Both the position numbers and the translations under genes were made by a program. The notes beneath the pieces were generated by a model. The model worked only from the letters and a program-made list of their open reading frames with translations, searched no databases and had not been told where the DNA came from. Shown here in pieces: positions 1-7,678 of a stretch of DNA of 12,135 nucleotides. Each line of letters opens with the position of its first letter. Position 1 is the stretch's first letter. The DNA comes from JAIVGV01 sp035295985. Its GTDB lineage: Bacteria; Acidobacteriota; Blastocatellia; Pyrinomonadales; Pyrinomonadaceae. The DNA is taken from contig DATHBT010000347.1 of NCBI GenBank assembly GCA_035295985.1, positions 1-12,135 on the forward strand, given 5' to 3'.

Positions 1-153
1 TAACAGAACGGAAAGGGCGGGGTATCTTGTGAGCGGGTTCATGGCTCCGGCTCCGGGAAAAGTGATGGCTTGGCAGCTTCACTCCTACCACGGACCTTGA
101 ACCCTCTTCCTTTTCCCCTCTCAAAAGTGATAAGCGGTCAGCTAGATTGAATA

Positions 154-182
154 TTGACATTTAGCCCGGACGAGCATATTTT
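154..182 (+). promoter_or_regulatory. Candidate sigma70-type promoter
   Basis: A perfect TTGACA -35 box lies at 154-159. After a 17-base spacer, TATTTT at 177-182 matches the -10 consensus at four of six positions. It sits in the AT-richer part of the leader and points toward the gene at 429. This is a motif match only. Confidence 0.3.
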
Positions 183-381
183 GGCCGACGTTCAAAGGGT
201 TCGATGCGCTGACGAGAGCCTTTCATGCTGGCCTCACTCGCAGTGGCAATTCTTGTTTGACCTGATTCGTCCGTCCGTCCTCCATCTGCTGGCAGCATTT
301 CACTGGGGATACCTCCAATTGTATTCCGCTTAGCCATCCCGCCTATCTACACCGGGCAGATGGCGCGGGTCGCTCTAATAA

Positions 382-405
382 AGGCGGACTGTTGTAAAGC
401 CGCCT
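382..405 (+). promoter_or_regulatory. Short hairpin just upstream of the ribosome binding site
   Basis: AGGCGG at 382-387 can pair with CCGCCT at 400-405 across a 12-base loop. The stem ends 7 bases before the strong ribosome binding site at 413-420, so it could influence translation start. With only 6 base pairs, chance occurrence in GC-rich DNA is quite possible. Confidence 0.25.
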
Positions 406-412
406 ACGCTCA

Positions 413-420
413 AAGGAGGA
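413..420 (+). promoter_or_regulatory. Strong ribosome binding site that fixes the start at 429
   Basis: AAGGAGGA is an almost ideal anti-16S match, with its AGGAGG core (414-419) 9 bases before the ATG at 429. An in-frame ATG at 360 has no comparable site, so the start at 429 is preferred. Confidence 0.7.
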
Positions 421-428
421 CGCCCGCC

Positions 429-3400
429 ATGGATCGTGTCAGCTTCGATCCCAGTCTGTATGTCGAGCGCGACATTGACAATGCGTTATGGGGCAGACTG
501 ACCAAGTGGGCGCAGGAAAGCCGACAGGCCCGCTGGACTTCGCTCCGGTCAAAACCTTGCTGCGGCAACACGTGGGTGCTGAAGCGCGCTTACCACCTCG
601 CGACGACCAGCAGTAATTTCAACAGCGGCATCAAGACTATTTTTGTTGAGGGCGATAAGGCAGGCGACGGCCACCCGCCTCGGCTCCTGAACCCGCTGAC
701 CGCTAAGCTGTTCGAGATTTACTCGGCAGGCCGTATGTCTCACTGGCGGCGGTTGAAGTTGCGCTTCCACCAGGCCTCATCGCGGCGGTTGATGAAGGCC
801 GGCGCCATCATCCTGGTGAGCGCGCTGCTGTCCTGCCTGTTCGGTGGCTTCCACGAGTACGTCACCTCAATTAAAGCGAACCCGCTACACGTTCACGAGT
901 GGTTCCCGCGCTTCTGGCGCGAGTACTTCTGGGAGCACCTGCTGGACTTCCCCATCTGGTTCCTCACGGGGAGCGTCGCCGGCCTGCCGCTCTCGCTCGG
1001 CGTCTCCTTAGCCGTGCTCTATCTAGCGCGGAAGAAGTTTTGGAGCAATCCGTCGGATGACGCTCCGACGGACAAGGAACTGGAATTACTACTAACGCGC
1101 GAAGGTCTCACGTTCGTCCTGAGAGAAATCTGCAAGGGCTGGCGGGGGGTGTTGCTTTTGGTTGACGACGCCCACCATCTATCCCAACTCGAAAGACAAT
1201 TCCTGCACGAGTTATTCGCCCCGCTGCCTCAGAGTTCCGACCTGCTACGCTTTTCCGAAAAGCACTCCATCATGATCGTTACGCTTGACACGCAGGAGAA
1301 CGCTCGGCCGGAAGCACTGCCGCATAGTCGGCAGCGGTACTTCGAGGTTCTCGAAGTACCTGCCTTCAATCTGCCCGAGTTGCAGGAGATAGCGAGATCA
1401 GTGGGGCTGACGAACGACGGCGAGGATGGAGCGAATTCCGAAGAAATCGAGGCGCTGCTCAAACAAGCCTTCGAGGCCGAGAATGTCAACGTCCTGCTTG
1501 CCCACAAGCAGGAGCAGCTAATTGCCGAGATGGGCGAGGAGTTTCGCAAGGCGCAGGAAGAGGACATCGGTAACGAATTCGGCCTCGACGAGATGATGGC
1601 GGTGCAGGCCGTAAACTTCGAGCCGATTGTCCCGAAGAGCGAGTTGCTGAACTGGCTGAAGGCCGACTCCTTCAGCGAGTACTTGTCTATTTTCAGTCTG
1701 GTGTTGCCCGGCGACGGCCGGGACTTGCTGAAGAAATTTCTCAAGCAGGAGAAACTGGTGCGTACCACGGGCGGCGTCTGCTACTTCGATACGACGAAGA
1801 GCCGCGCCCTACAGTACTGGCTAAAGAAGAACGCGCCGCAGCAGTTGGCCCAAGCGCACTACTTCTGGTTCTGGCACTCTCTGCGCAAGGTTGCCTCCCC
1901 GCGCTTGCAGCCGGACGAGGTCCTCAAACTGCCCCTCCCCGAGCAGCAAGTGATTAAGGAGGGTGCGTGGCACGCGTCCCGCATTAGCTACCTTTTGAAC
2001 AACGCGACGAGCGTGCTGACGCAGGCCCCCGGGCTGACCGACGCGCAACGCCACGAGCACTGCTACCACGTGGTGGCCTTGCTGCTCTCCTCCGCCGTCA
2101 TCTCCCGCAGCGAGGGCGACATCAGCGAGGCGGACGAGATGATCATCGACGCGGAGGAGTGGCTGTGCAACCCTGACGGGGCGCAGCGCGAGGCGTGGCT
2201 CGCCCGCCTGGCTGAACAACTCTGGCGCGACTACTGGCTCTCCGGCGAGCCGGCGACGCGCAAGCAACTCGCGTCGCTGCTTGAACTCTTCCCTCAGGTG
2301 GGCCAGAAGCTGTCATGGCTTATCAACCTACGCCTTGAAGAATTTCTGCAAGGCAGGGACGCGTTGACGCCGCTTCCGTCCGCGCCCCCCTCCGCCGACG
2401 CGGCCCTGTGCAACATGCATAGCCTCACGGAGTGGCTGCATGCCGCGAGGCGGAGCCACGGCTTCATCGAGGCCGCGCTGCGCGATAAGGGCGTGCCGGT
2501 CGTGGAGCCGCTGCCGGCCGTCGGCGACATCAGGGCCGAATTCTGCCTGCGCCAGCTACAGGCGCTGGCGCTAAACGAGCGGGGGGAGCAGGCGGCGCTG
2601 GATGAGGCACTTGGCCGGTGGCACGCGCGCCTGCGCGAGACGGCCGTGGCTAGCGGCCACGTCGGCGACGAGGCCCTTCACGCCTTCAACGAGGCGCGGT
2701 ACTGGCACCTGCTGGCCGAGGTCTCGCGCAAAGGCTTAGCCCTGTTGGCTGACCTGTCGGTGGACGAAATAAACAACGCGCAGGAGGAGCTGCGCGCCAG
2801 GCTGGCGGCGGCCTGCCTGAAGCCGTCGGAGGGGGGGATAGAGGTAGACTATTTCATCTGGATGGAGGCTCGCTACGCCTACGAGCGTGCGCTACAGATC
2901 GCCGCCCTGCTGGGCTGGCGCACGCTGACGTTGGAGGTCAGCTTTCACCTGGCGGCGCTGTTGCAACGCCACACGCCGCCAGAGAAGCAGGTCGAAAGCC
3001 CACCTTGGTGGAGCCGCTGGGACGGGCTGTTCAGCCAATGCATCGAGATGGAAAAGGAGTTGGGCTACTTCTTTCACACGCCGACCATCTACCGGATTCG
3101 TTGGAAGTTCCTCGAAGAGGCGGTCTCGCGCGAGTACTGCGTCGAGGACGCCTACCACACCCTGCTGGCCGTCCAGCGGGCGCGCTTCCCGGACTCAATC
3201 AAGCTGCGTTTCCACGACCAAGTGAGTGGTCTGCTCAACAATTACGGTGACTCAGACATCAACCGCCGGCGCAGCGCGGAACTCCACAAGATGTGGGCCT
3301 ACGAGTTAGCCAAGCTTCCCGAGGCGCGCCGCACGTATGAGCGTCTTGAGTATGAGCAGGCCGACAACCTGAACTTCGCCGCCCAGGCGCACCGGCATCT

Positions 3401-4664
3401 GGATGAGTTCGATGACGCTGACAAGCTGCTGGACGAGGCTGCCGCCCTGCTTGACTCGGTGCCGCAGACCCCGGCGCCCCCCGCCGACGATGCCGACGAC
3501 GACGAAAGGGCTCGGCGCCAGCTAGCACTAAGCTTAGACCTACAGCGCGCGTGGCTGCGCCAGGAGCAGGGTCAGAAGCAAGAATTTCACGCTCTCATCC
3601 GCAAGTTGTGGGTTGCCGTCGGACGCGACGACAGAATCATGCCTAACCTGATTGGCAGTCTGCTGAACGCCGAGGACGAGAGCAAGCTGCTTATGGAATC
3701 TTGGCCGCCCGCCCCCGGGCAGGCTGCTTACGCCGACCCGGATAACGACAAACTCTCCCTGCCTGCTCAATGGGCCGCGGACGAAGAGCACCCGCTGCCG
3801 CTGAGGACTCGATTCGAATTCCGCCTGTGGCAGTTCCTTTCGCTGTCCTCGCCGTCGCCGCGCCCCACGCCGGAATCTTTAAGGCTGCTGGCCTACTTCG
3901 ACTGGCAGTTAAAGAGTCGCTACAGCGAGACGGTCTTGCGCTTCGCGCAGCTGGGCCTCAAGTTCAAGAATGACTTGTCCGCAGATGCCACCAGGCTGCT
4001 GACCGCGCTGCTGAAGGCAGTTCACTTCTACTTCGGCGAAATCGAAGAGGTCAATCGTTACGAGTTGGAAGCCCTCCTGCTGCTCATGGGCTACGAGGAG
4101 GACTCAATCGAGTGCCGAGTCGCCTATATCGCTGCCCTGCGTAAGCACCAATACCTACTGGAGCGCGAGCTGCGCGTGCGCCAAGAGGCGCAGGACTGGT
4201 TCGCGGTGGCCGACCGGGTGGACGACTACTTGGGGGTGCTGGTAGACCCGACGCTCATGGCTCACAAGGTGGGGCTGAAATTACGCCAGAGCGGCTTCCC
4301 GCTGGAGAAGATTAAAGAATTACGCGAGTGGCGTAAGGAAGTCTATGCCGGCGCGCAGGCCGCTTATAAGAACGGTGACTACGCCGCCGGCCTGCAACTA
4401 TTGACCCCGGCACTGCCAGCGTCACCCAGCCCGTGGGTCTTCTTGGAAGACCTACAGGTACTAAATCTCTGGTTGCAGTGTGCGCGTGGGGGCCGCTTCC
4501 CCAAAATAGACGAAATCAATAAGCGCGCGACGCAACTCCGCAAGTCCACCCTGCAATACATCCACCACTTCAGCGAGATCATTGAAGACGTACAGGTTCA
4601 GATGTTAGCTTTGGAGCTACTTAATACGTTGCAGAAGTCGGTCGACGCTAACGACCCCGAGTAG
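429..4664 (+). CDS. Large membrane-anchored NTPase-like protein (STAND/AAA or KAP-like) with degenerate Walker A
   Basis: The protein has 1411 residues from the ATG at 429. Residues 11-20 (YVERDIDNAL) resemble the lead-in of STAND/AAA_16-type NTPase domains. Residues 41-48 (SKPCCGNT) sit where a P-loop GxxxxGKT would be, but the first Gly is Ser and the catalytic Lys is Asn47. A clean Walker B, VLLLVDDAHH, is at 241-250, and IMIVTLDT at 281-288 fits the sensor-1 strand. Two strongly hydrophobic segments, about 122-141 and 173-200, lie between Walker A and Walker B. Residues about 395-500 look like a winged helix. The remaining roughly 900 residues appear helical and probably form TPR-like repeats, though no clean repeat register was found. 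Family knowledge: KAP NTPases carry membrane helices inside the P-loop domain, and PifA of this family excludes phage T7. A sensor or defence role is inference. The DDAH Walker B is closer to AAA_16/STAND than to KAP. No effector domain precedes the NTPase part. Confidence 0.85.
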   Translation: MDRVSFDPSLYVERDIDNALWGRLTKWAQESRQARWTSLRSKPCCGNTWVLKRAYHLATTSSNFNSGIKTIFVEGDKAGDGHPPRLLNPLTAKLFEIYSAGRMSHWRRLKLRFHQASSRRLMKAGAIILVSALLSCLFGGFHEYVTSIKANPLHVHEWFPRFWREYFWEHLLDFPIWFLTGSVAGLPLSLGVSLAVLYLARKKFWSNPSDDAPTDKELELLLTREGLTFVLREICKGWRGVLLLVDDAHHLSQLERQFLHELFAPLPQSSDLLRFSEKHSIMIVTLDTQENARPEALPHSRQRYFEVLEVPAFNLPELQEIARSVGLTNDGEDGANSEEIEALLKQAFEAENVNVLLAHKQEQLIAEMGEEFRKAQEEDIGNEFGLDEMMAVQAVNFEPIVPKSELLNWLKADSFSEYLSIFSLVLPGDGRDLLKKFLKQEKLVRTTGGVCYFDTTKSRALQYWLKKNAPQQLAQAHYFWFWHSLRKVASPRLQPDEVLKLPLPEQQVIKEGAWHASRISYLLNNATSVLTQAPGLTDAQRHEHCYHVVALLLSSAVISRSEGDISEADEMIIDAEEWLCNPDGAQREAWLARLAEQLWRDYWLSGEPATRKQLASLLELFPQVGQKLSWLINLRLEEFLQGRDALTPLPSAPPSADAALCNMHSLTEWLHAARRSHGFIEAALRDKGVPVVEPLPAVGDIRAEFCLRQLQALALNERGEQAALDEALGRWHARLRETAVASGHVGDEALHAFNEARYWHLLAEVSRKGLALLADLSVDEINNAQEELRARLAAACLKPSEGGIEVDYFIWMEARYAYERALQIAALLGWRTLTLEVSFHLAALLQRHTPPEKQVESPPWWSRWDGLFSQCIEMEKELGYFFHTPTIYRIRWKFLEEAVSREYCVEDAYHTLLAVQRARFPDSIKLRFHDQVSGLLNNYGDSDINRRRSAELHKMWAYELAKLPEARRTYERLEYEQADNLNFAAQAHRHLDEFDDADKLLDEAAALLDSVPQTPAPPADDADDDERARRQLALSLDLQRAWLRQEQGQKQEFHALIRKLWVAVGRDDRIMPNLIGSLLNAEDESKLLMESWPPAPGQAAYADPDNDKLSLPAQWAADEEHPLPLRTRFEFRLWQFLSLSSPSPRPTPESLRLLAYFDWQLKSRYSETVLRFAQLGLKFKNDLSADATRLLTALLKAVHFYFGEIEEVNRYELEALLLLMGYEEDSIECRVAYIAALRKHQYLLERELRVRQEAQDWFAVADRVDDYLGVLVDPTLMAHKVGLKLRQSGFPLEKIKELREWRKEVYAGAQAAYKNGDYAAGLQLLTPALPASPSPWVFLEDLQVLNLWLQCARGGRFPKIDEINKRATQLRKSTLQYIHHFSEIIEDVQVQMLALELLNTLQKSVDANDPE

Positions 4665-4793
4665 CCACTTAGGGGCGTTCAAGTGCGGCCTCGATGATGA
4701 TGTTGGCATTGTTCCGGCCAGGCGGGTTGAGCCGGGCTGAGTGCCGTTGGCGGCATATCTAGTACCGAGGGTATGCAGCATCCATAGTATTCG

Positions 4794-4934
4794 GGGAAGA
4801 ACTTTATTGTTCACTCGTCTCCATGCCTTACGCTTAGATAAGGCTTCAGGGAAGAACTTTATTTCTCTGTTAAGGATTCAGGGTGGTCGAGAATAAAGGA
4901 CTTACGCCCTTTTTAGGGAAGAACTTTATTGTTC
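4794..4934 (+). repeat. Repeat cluster A: three direct copies plus an inverted related element
   Basis: GGGAAGAACTTTATT occurs at 4794-4808, 4849-4863 and 4916-4930. The first and third copies extend identically to 19 bases, ending in GTTC at 4812 and 4934. AATAAAGGACTTA at 4892-4904 is a related element in inverted orientation: its reverse complement matches the end of the direct copy at 10 of 13 positions. The second copy and the inverted element can pair as CTTTATT-t-CTC (4857-4867) with GAG-AATAAAG (4889-4898) around a 21-base loop. The first unit holds its own 6-bp hairpin, GCCTTA 4825-4830 with TAAGGC 4839-4844. Part of the cluster recurs at 8813-8891. Confidence 0.8.
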
Positions 4935-5090
4935 GTGAACACTGGCTAATGTTTACGGCCAGTAATTTCCTTACCGCAGGTCTGTTGACTTCCGAATCAC
5001 GCTGACGCCCTCACGCGATGGGCATCACCGCAACGGGCGACTTCGGGGCGCCCGCCCCTTTCCGCATTTTCCCCGTAGGCAGAACCGGGC

Positions 5091-5098
5091 AGGAGGAG
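5091..5098 (+). promoter_or_regulatory. Ribosome binding site that fixes the start at 5102
   Basis: AGGAGGAG ends 3 bases before the ATG at 5102, with its AGGAGG core 5 bases from it. It precedes a start that places a twin-arginine motif at residues 5-6, supporting 5102 over the in-frame ATG at 5018. Confidence 0.7.
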
Positions 5099-5101
5099 AA
5101 A

Positions 5102-7678
5102 ATGATCGTTAACAGGCGCGATTTCATGCGGGTCGCCGGCGTGGGGCTGGCCGGCTGGTTGACCGACGCCTCGCTGGGTCAGTTCGCGCTGGCCCAGCCG
5201 GCGCGCCCCACGGAGCCGCTGATCAAGTCCGTCGCGGCGGCCTGCCAGCGTCTGGCCCGGCACGGGTGGAGAGACCTGCTGCTGAACGTTACGGGCAACG
5301 AACTCGATCTGACGGCGGCGAACCTCGCCGGCGAGCTGGCGAAGACGCTCACCGCCATCAGGCGCGATCTGCCCGGCTTCGAGGACTTCGCGTTCGAGGG
5401 GCAGCAGGGCATAACGCAGGGTAGGCCGGCGCACAGCCTGCTCTTCCACGCGCTGGCCTCGCCGGCCGTGCTTCAGGGCGCGCCCGGCAAGCCGCTCACG
5501 GACTTCCCCACCCTCGCGGAGTTGGAGGCGGTCGAAAATTACGTCTACGGGGTCAAGCCGCCGACGCTCGACGAGCTCCGCGCGCGGGCCGGGGTGGCCG
5601 AGATCGCCGTCGTCGTCTTCTCCCCGGAGTACAGGACGGTGAGCCACACAGTGCTGCGGCGTCACGCCGACATGGCCTTCTCGCGCACCGCCTGCGCCCG
5701 CGTCGGCAACGAGCAGCCGCACTACGACGGCCCGCGGCGCGACTTCCGGCTCCTCAAAGACGGCGACGACCCGCACACCTTCCGCGTGATTCCCGCGCGC
5801 TTCGCGCCCTACGTCGCCGTGAAGGTCAAGGGTCAGGCTGACAGCTTCGGCCCGATGCGATTCATCGAGCGGGAGAGAGACCCGGATAAGAAGGGCGACG
5901 ACGGCCGCGACTTCTGGGTCCCGCTGCACAAACTCTTCAGCGGGCCGGAGTGCATCGCGGGCCTCGATCTCGACGTCCAACTCGCCGCAAAGTTCGTCAA
6001 CCAGAAGCTCCGGCGCTTCCACGAGTTGATGCACGGGAGCAAGCTGTGCACCGGCTGGGGCAAGTCGGACATCGACAAGCCCCCGTTCGTGATGACGGAC
6101 AGGATCGCCGACTTCTCCGCGCGGGGCGAGGACGGGCAGGGGCAGATTACGCCCGTGCCCCATCCGCTCTTCGAGAGGGCGAAGCGCGACGACAAGCTGC
6201 TCGCCTTCTGGGTGCCGAAGGACTACGGCAAGGCCGGCGTCAACCTGTGGTTCTCCACCATGCAGATTCTGCCGGAGTATGGCGAGACGACCTTCACTGA
6301 GGCATACATGGACGGCTTGAACGTCGATTTCGGGCGGCCCGCGCCCGAATACGTCAACACGCGGCGCAGGCTGCGGCGGCGGCCACCCGTGTGCAACACC
6401 GCGGTCGCCAGACAGGCCACCCCCGAAAGCGCGATAGAGGATCTGAACGGGAGGCGCGATCTGCTCCGCACGCTGGAGGCTGGCGGCTACTGGTCGCTAC
6501 ACTACGTTGACCACACGGCCGACGGCTGGGTGGCGGCCGTCTGCCCGCAGCTCGCCGCACTCGGAAACGTCGCGGCCTATGCGCCCGTCGCCCCGCCCGA
6601 CTTCTTCCCCGCCGTCTTGCAGCGCGAGCTGATGGACTGGTGGGAGAACGAGGCCCCGCCGAGTCTCCGGCCCGGCCTGTGGAGCATCGACCCGCTCGCG
6701 CTCTCCGACACGCGGCTGCCGGCGAACATCGAGTTGGCGGACGCCGGGTCGAAGCCGGTGTTCAGTATCGACGACGACACGGTGACGGCCATCGTCGGCC
6801 ACCCGGCGGAAGGGTCGCCCAAACGACTCCCGCGCCCGGCCAACGAGCCGACCCCGTTCACCCGCCTCCCCGACGGCTCGAACGGCGTGTTCGATCCGGG
6901 CTGGGACGTGAGCCAGGGCAAGGACAAGAGCAGCGGCAAGCGTTACCTCCAAAATCACGGCCTCGGCGTACCCTTCATCGAGGACGTTAAGCTGTGCGCC
7001 GCGCTCGGCAGCTTCTGGCCGGCGGTCGTGCCCGACTCGACGCGCATGTTCCAGCCGGGCAAGAAGCCGGAGGGCGAGTTGTGGCCGTGGCCCACCAACG
7101 TCCCGCTGACGGACGAAGAGCTCGGCCTCGCGCCGGCGGGGGACGGGAAGCTCCGCCCGTGGGACGGCGTGAAGGACGGCCCGCGGATCGTGAAAGGCCG
7201 GGTGCGCTACCCGGACATCAACCACGTGGACTACACCACGCTCGGCGGCCGGATGACCGCGATGCTCACCTCGCGCGTCGATCTCAGGGAGTACAAGGCG
7301 CGCGTGCTGGCGATGGCCTCGGTCTATCGCGCGCTGGGCGTCAACTTCGATCACTGGCTCAAAGAGCGGAAAGATAACAGGGTGGAGGCGGCCAACCGTC
7401 TCCAGTTAGCCAAAGCACAGTGGGCCGTCCTCTCGTTCCGCAAGCTCAGCGGTTCGACCGACGAGTTGCGGGCCGCCGAGCGGCAGTCCGGGGCGAAGAT
7501 GCGCGACGGCGAAACCTACTACTTCCACGTCTATACCTACGGCAAGGAGGAGACCGACAAGCAAGACCCCCGGTTCGTGTTGGTCGAGATGAAGGAGCAG
7601 AGCTTCTTCTACGTCGATGGGGAGAAGCTGCTGATGAGGGGCGGGGGCGGTAAGTGGGAACGGCGGGAGTTGATCTAG
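5102..7678 (+). CDS. Tat-exported protein of unknown type, possibly a distant LodA-like quinone-cofactor oxidase
   Basis: The protein has 858 residues. The start at 5102 is chosen for its ribosome binding site and because it gives a short n-region with the twin-arginine motif NRRDFMR (residues 4-10), a hydrophobic stretch (11-20) and a possible cleavage site ALA|Q after residue 31. Export in folded form is therefore likely. I do not recognise the rest with certainty. ARVGN in the N-terminal half recalls the ARVGNS signature of LodA-type CTQ oxidases, though there it lies at the extreme N terminus. A late motif, LCAALGSFWP (C632, F638, P640), loosely resembles the LodA segment around its cofactor Cys, and RPW at 685-687 could hold the partner Trp. 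No Cys follows C632. The strongest hint is the neighbour: a LodB-like flavoprotein gene overlaps the end by 25 bases. Family assignment is inference; gene reality and Tat export are well supported. Confidence 0.85.
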   Translation: MIVNRRDFMRVAGVGLAGWLTDASLGQFALAQPARPTEPLIKSVAAACQRLARHGWRDLLLNVTGNELDLTAANLAGELAKTLTAIRRDLPGFEDFAFEGQQGITQGRPAHSLLFHALASPAVLQGAPGKPLTDFPTLAELEAVENYVYGVKPPTLDELRARAGVAEIAVVVFSPEYRTVSHTVLRRHADMAFSRTACARVGNEQPHYDGPRRDFRLLKDGDDPHTFRVIPARFAPYVAVKVKGQADSFGPMRFIERERDPDKKGDDGRDFWVPLHKLFSGPECIAGLDLDVQLAAKFVNQKLRRFHELMHGSKLCTGWGKSDIDKPPFVMTDRIADFSARGEDGQGQITPVPHPLFERAKRDDKLLAFWVPKDYGKAGVNLWFSTMQILPEYGETTFTEAYMDGLNVDFGRPAPEYVNTRRRLRRRPPVCNTAVARQATPESAIEDLNGRRDLLRTLEAGGYWSLHYVDHTADGWVAAVCPQLAALGNVAAYAPVAPPDFFPAVLQRELMDWWENEAPPSLRPGLWSIDPLALSDTRLPANIELADAGSKPVFSIDDDTVTAIVGHPAEGSPKRLPRPANEPTPFTRLPDGSNGVFDPGWDVSQGKDKSSGKRYLQNHGLGVPFIEDVKLCAALGSFWPAVVPDSTRMFQPGKKPEGELWPWPTNVPLTDEELGLAPAGDGKLRPWDGVKDGPRIVKGRVRYPDINHVDYTTLGGRMTAMLTSRVDLREYKARVLAMASVYRALGVNFDHWLKERKDNRVEAANRLQLAKAQWAVLSFRKLSGSTDELRAAERQSGAKMRDGETYYFHVYTYGKEETDKQDPRFVLVEMKEQSFFYVDGEKLLMRGGGGKWERRELI

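Larger units (their letters stand above)
1..428. other. Gene-free leader region upstream of the large NTPase gene
   Basis: No convincing gene is seen in this stretch. A + strand frame is open from the left edge to a TGA at 98-100 (32 codons), but the residues suggest no family, so it cannot be called the tail of an upstream gene. The region is clearly less GC-rich than most of the window. It holds one plausible sigma70-type promoter (154-182), a short hairpin (382-405) and the ribosome binding site of the next gene (413-420). If the promoter is used, the mRNA leader would be about 240 nt, which is long for an unregulated gene. Confidence 0.5.
4665..5101. other. Intergenic region with repeat cluster A
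   Basis: No gene is supported in these 437 bases. There is no clear terminator after the NTPase gene; a 5-bp hairpin at 4742-4755 (TGCCG, loop of 4, CGGCA) lacks a T-tract. The notable content is repeat cluster A (4794-4934). An in-frame upstream ATG for the next gene exists at 5018 but lacks a ribosome binding site. No convincing promoter was found for the downstream unit. Confidence 0.5.

Noticed and set aside
2..100. Open + strand frame at the left edge, possibly the tail of an upstream gene
   Set aside because: It has only 32 codons, no recognisable family signal and AT-richer composition; chance is a sufficient explanation.
4794..4934. CRISPR-like array of short repeats with spacers
   Set aside because: There are only three direct copies of 15-19 bases at unequal distances (55 and 67 bases), an inverted element among them, and no cas genes nearby.
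4997..6163. Long open frame of 388 codons on the - strand opposite the Tat-exported protein gene
   Set aside because: It is antisense to a gene with a clear start, signal peptide and ribosome binding site; its Arg/Val/Gly/Leu-rich translation is typical of the mirror frame of GC-rich coding DNA.
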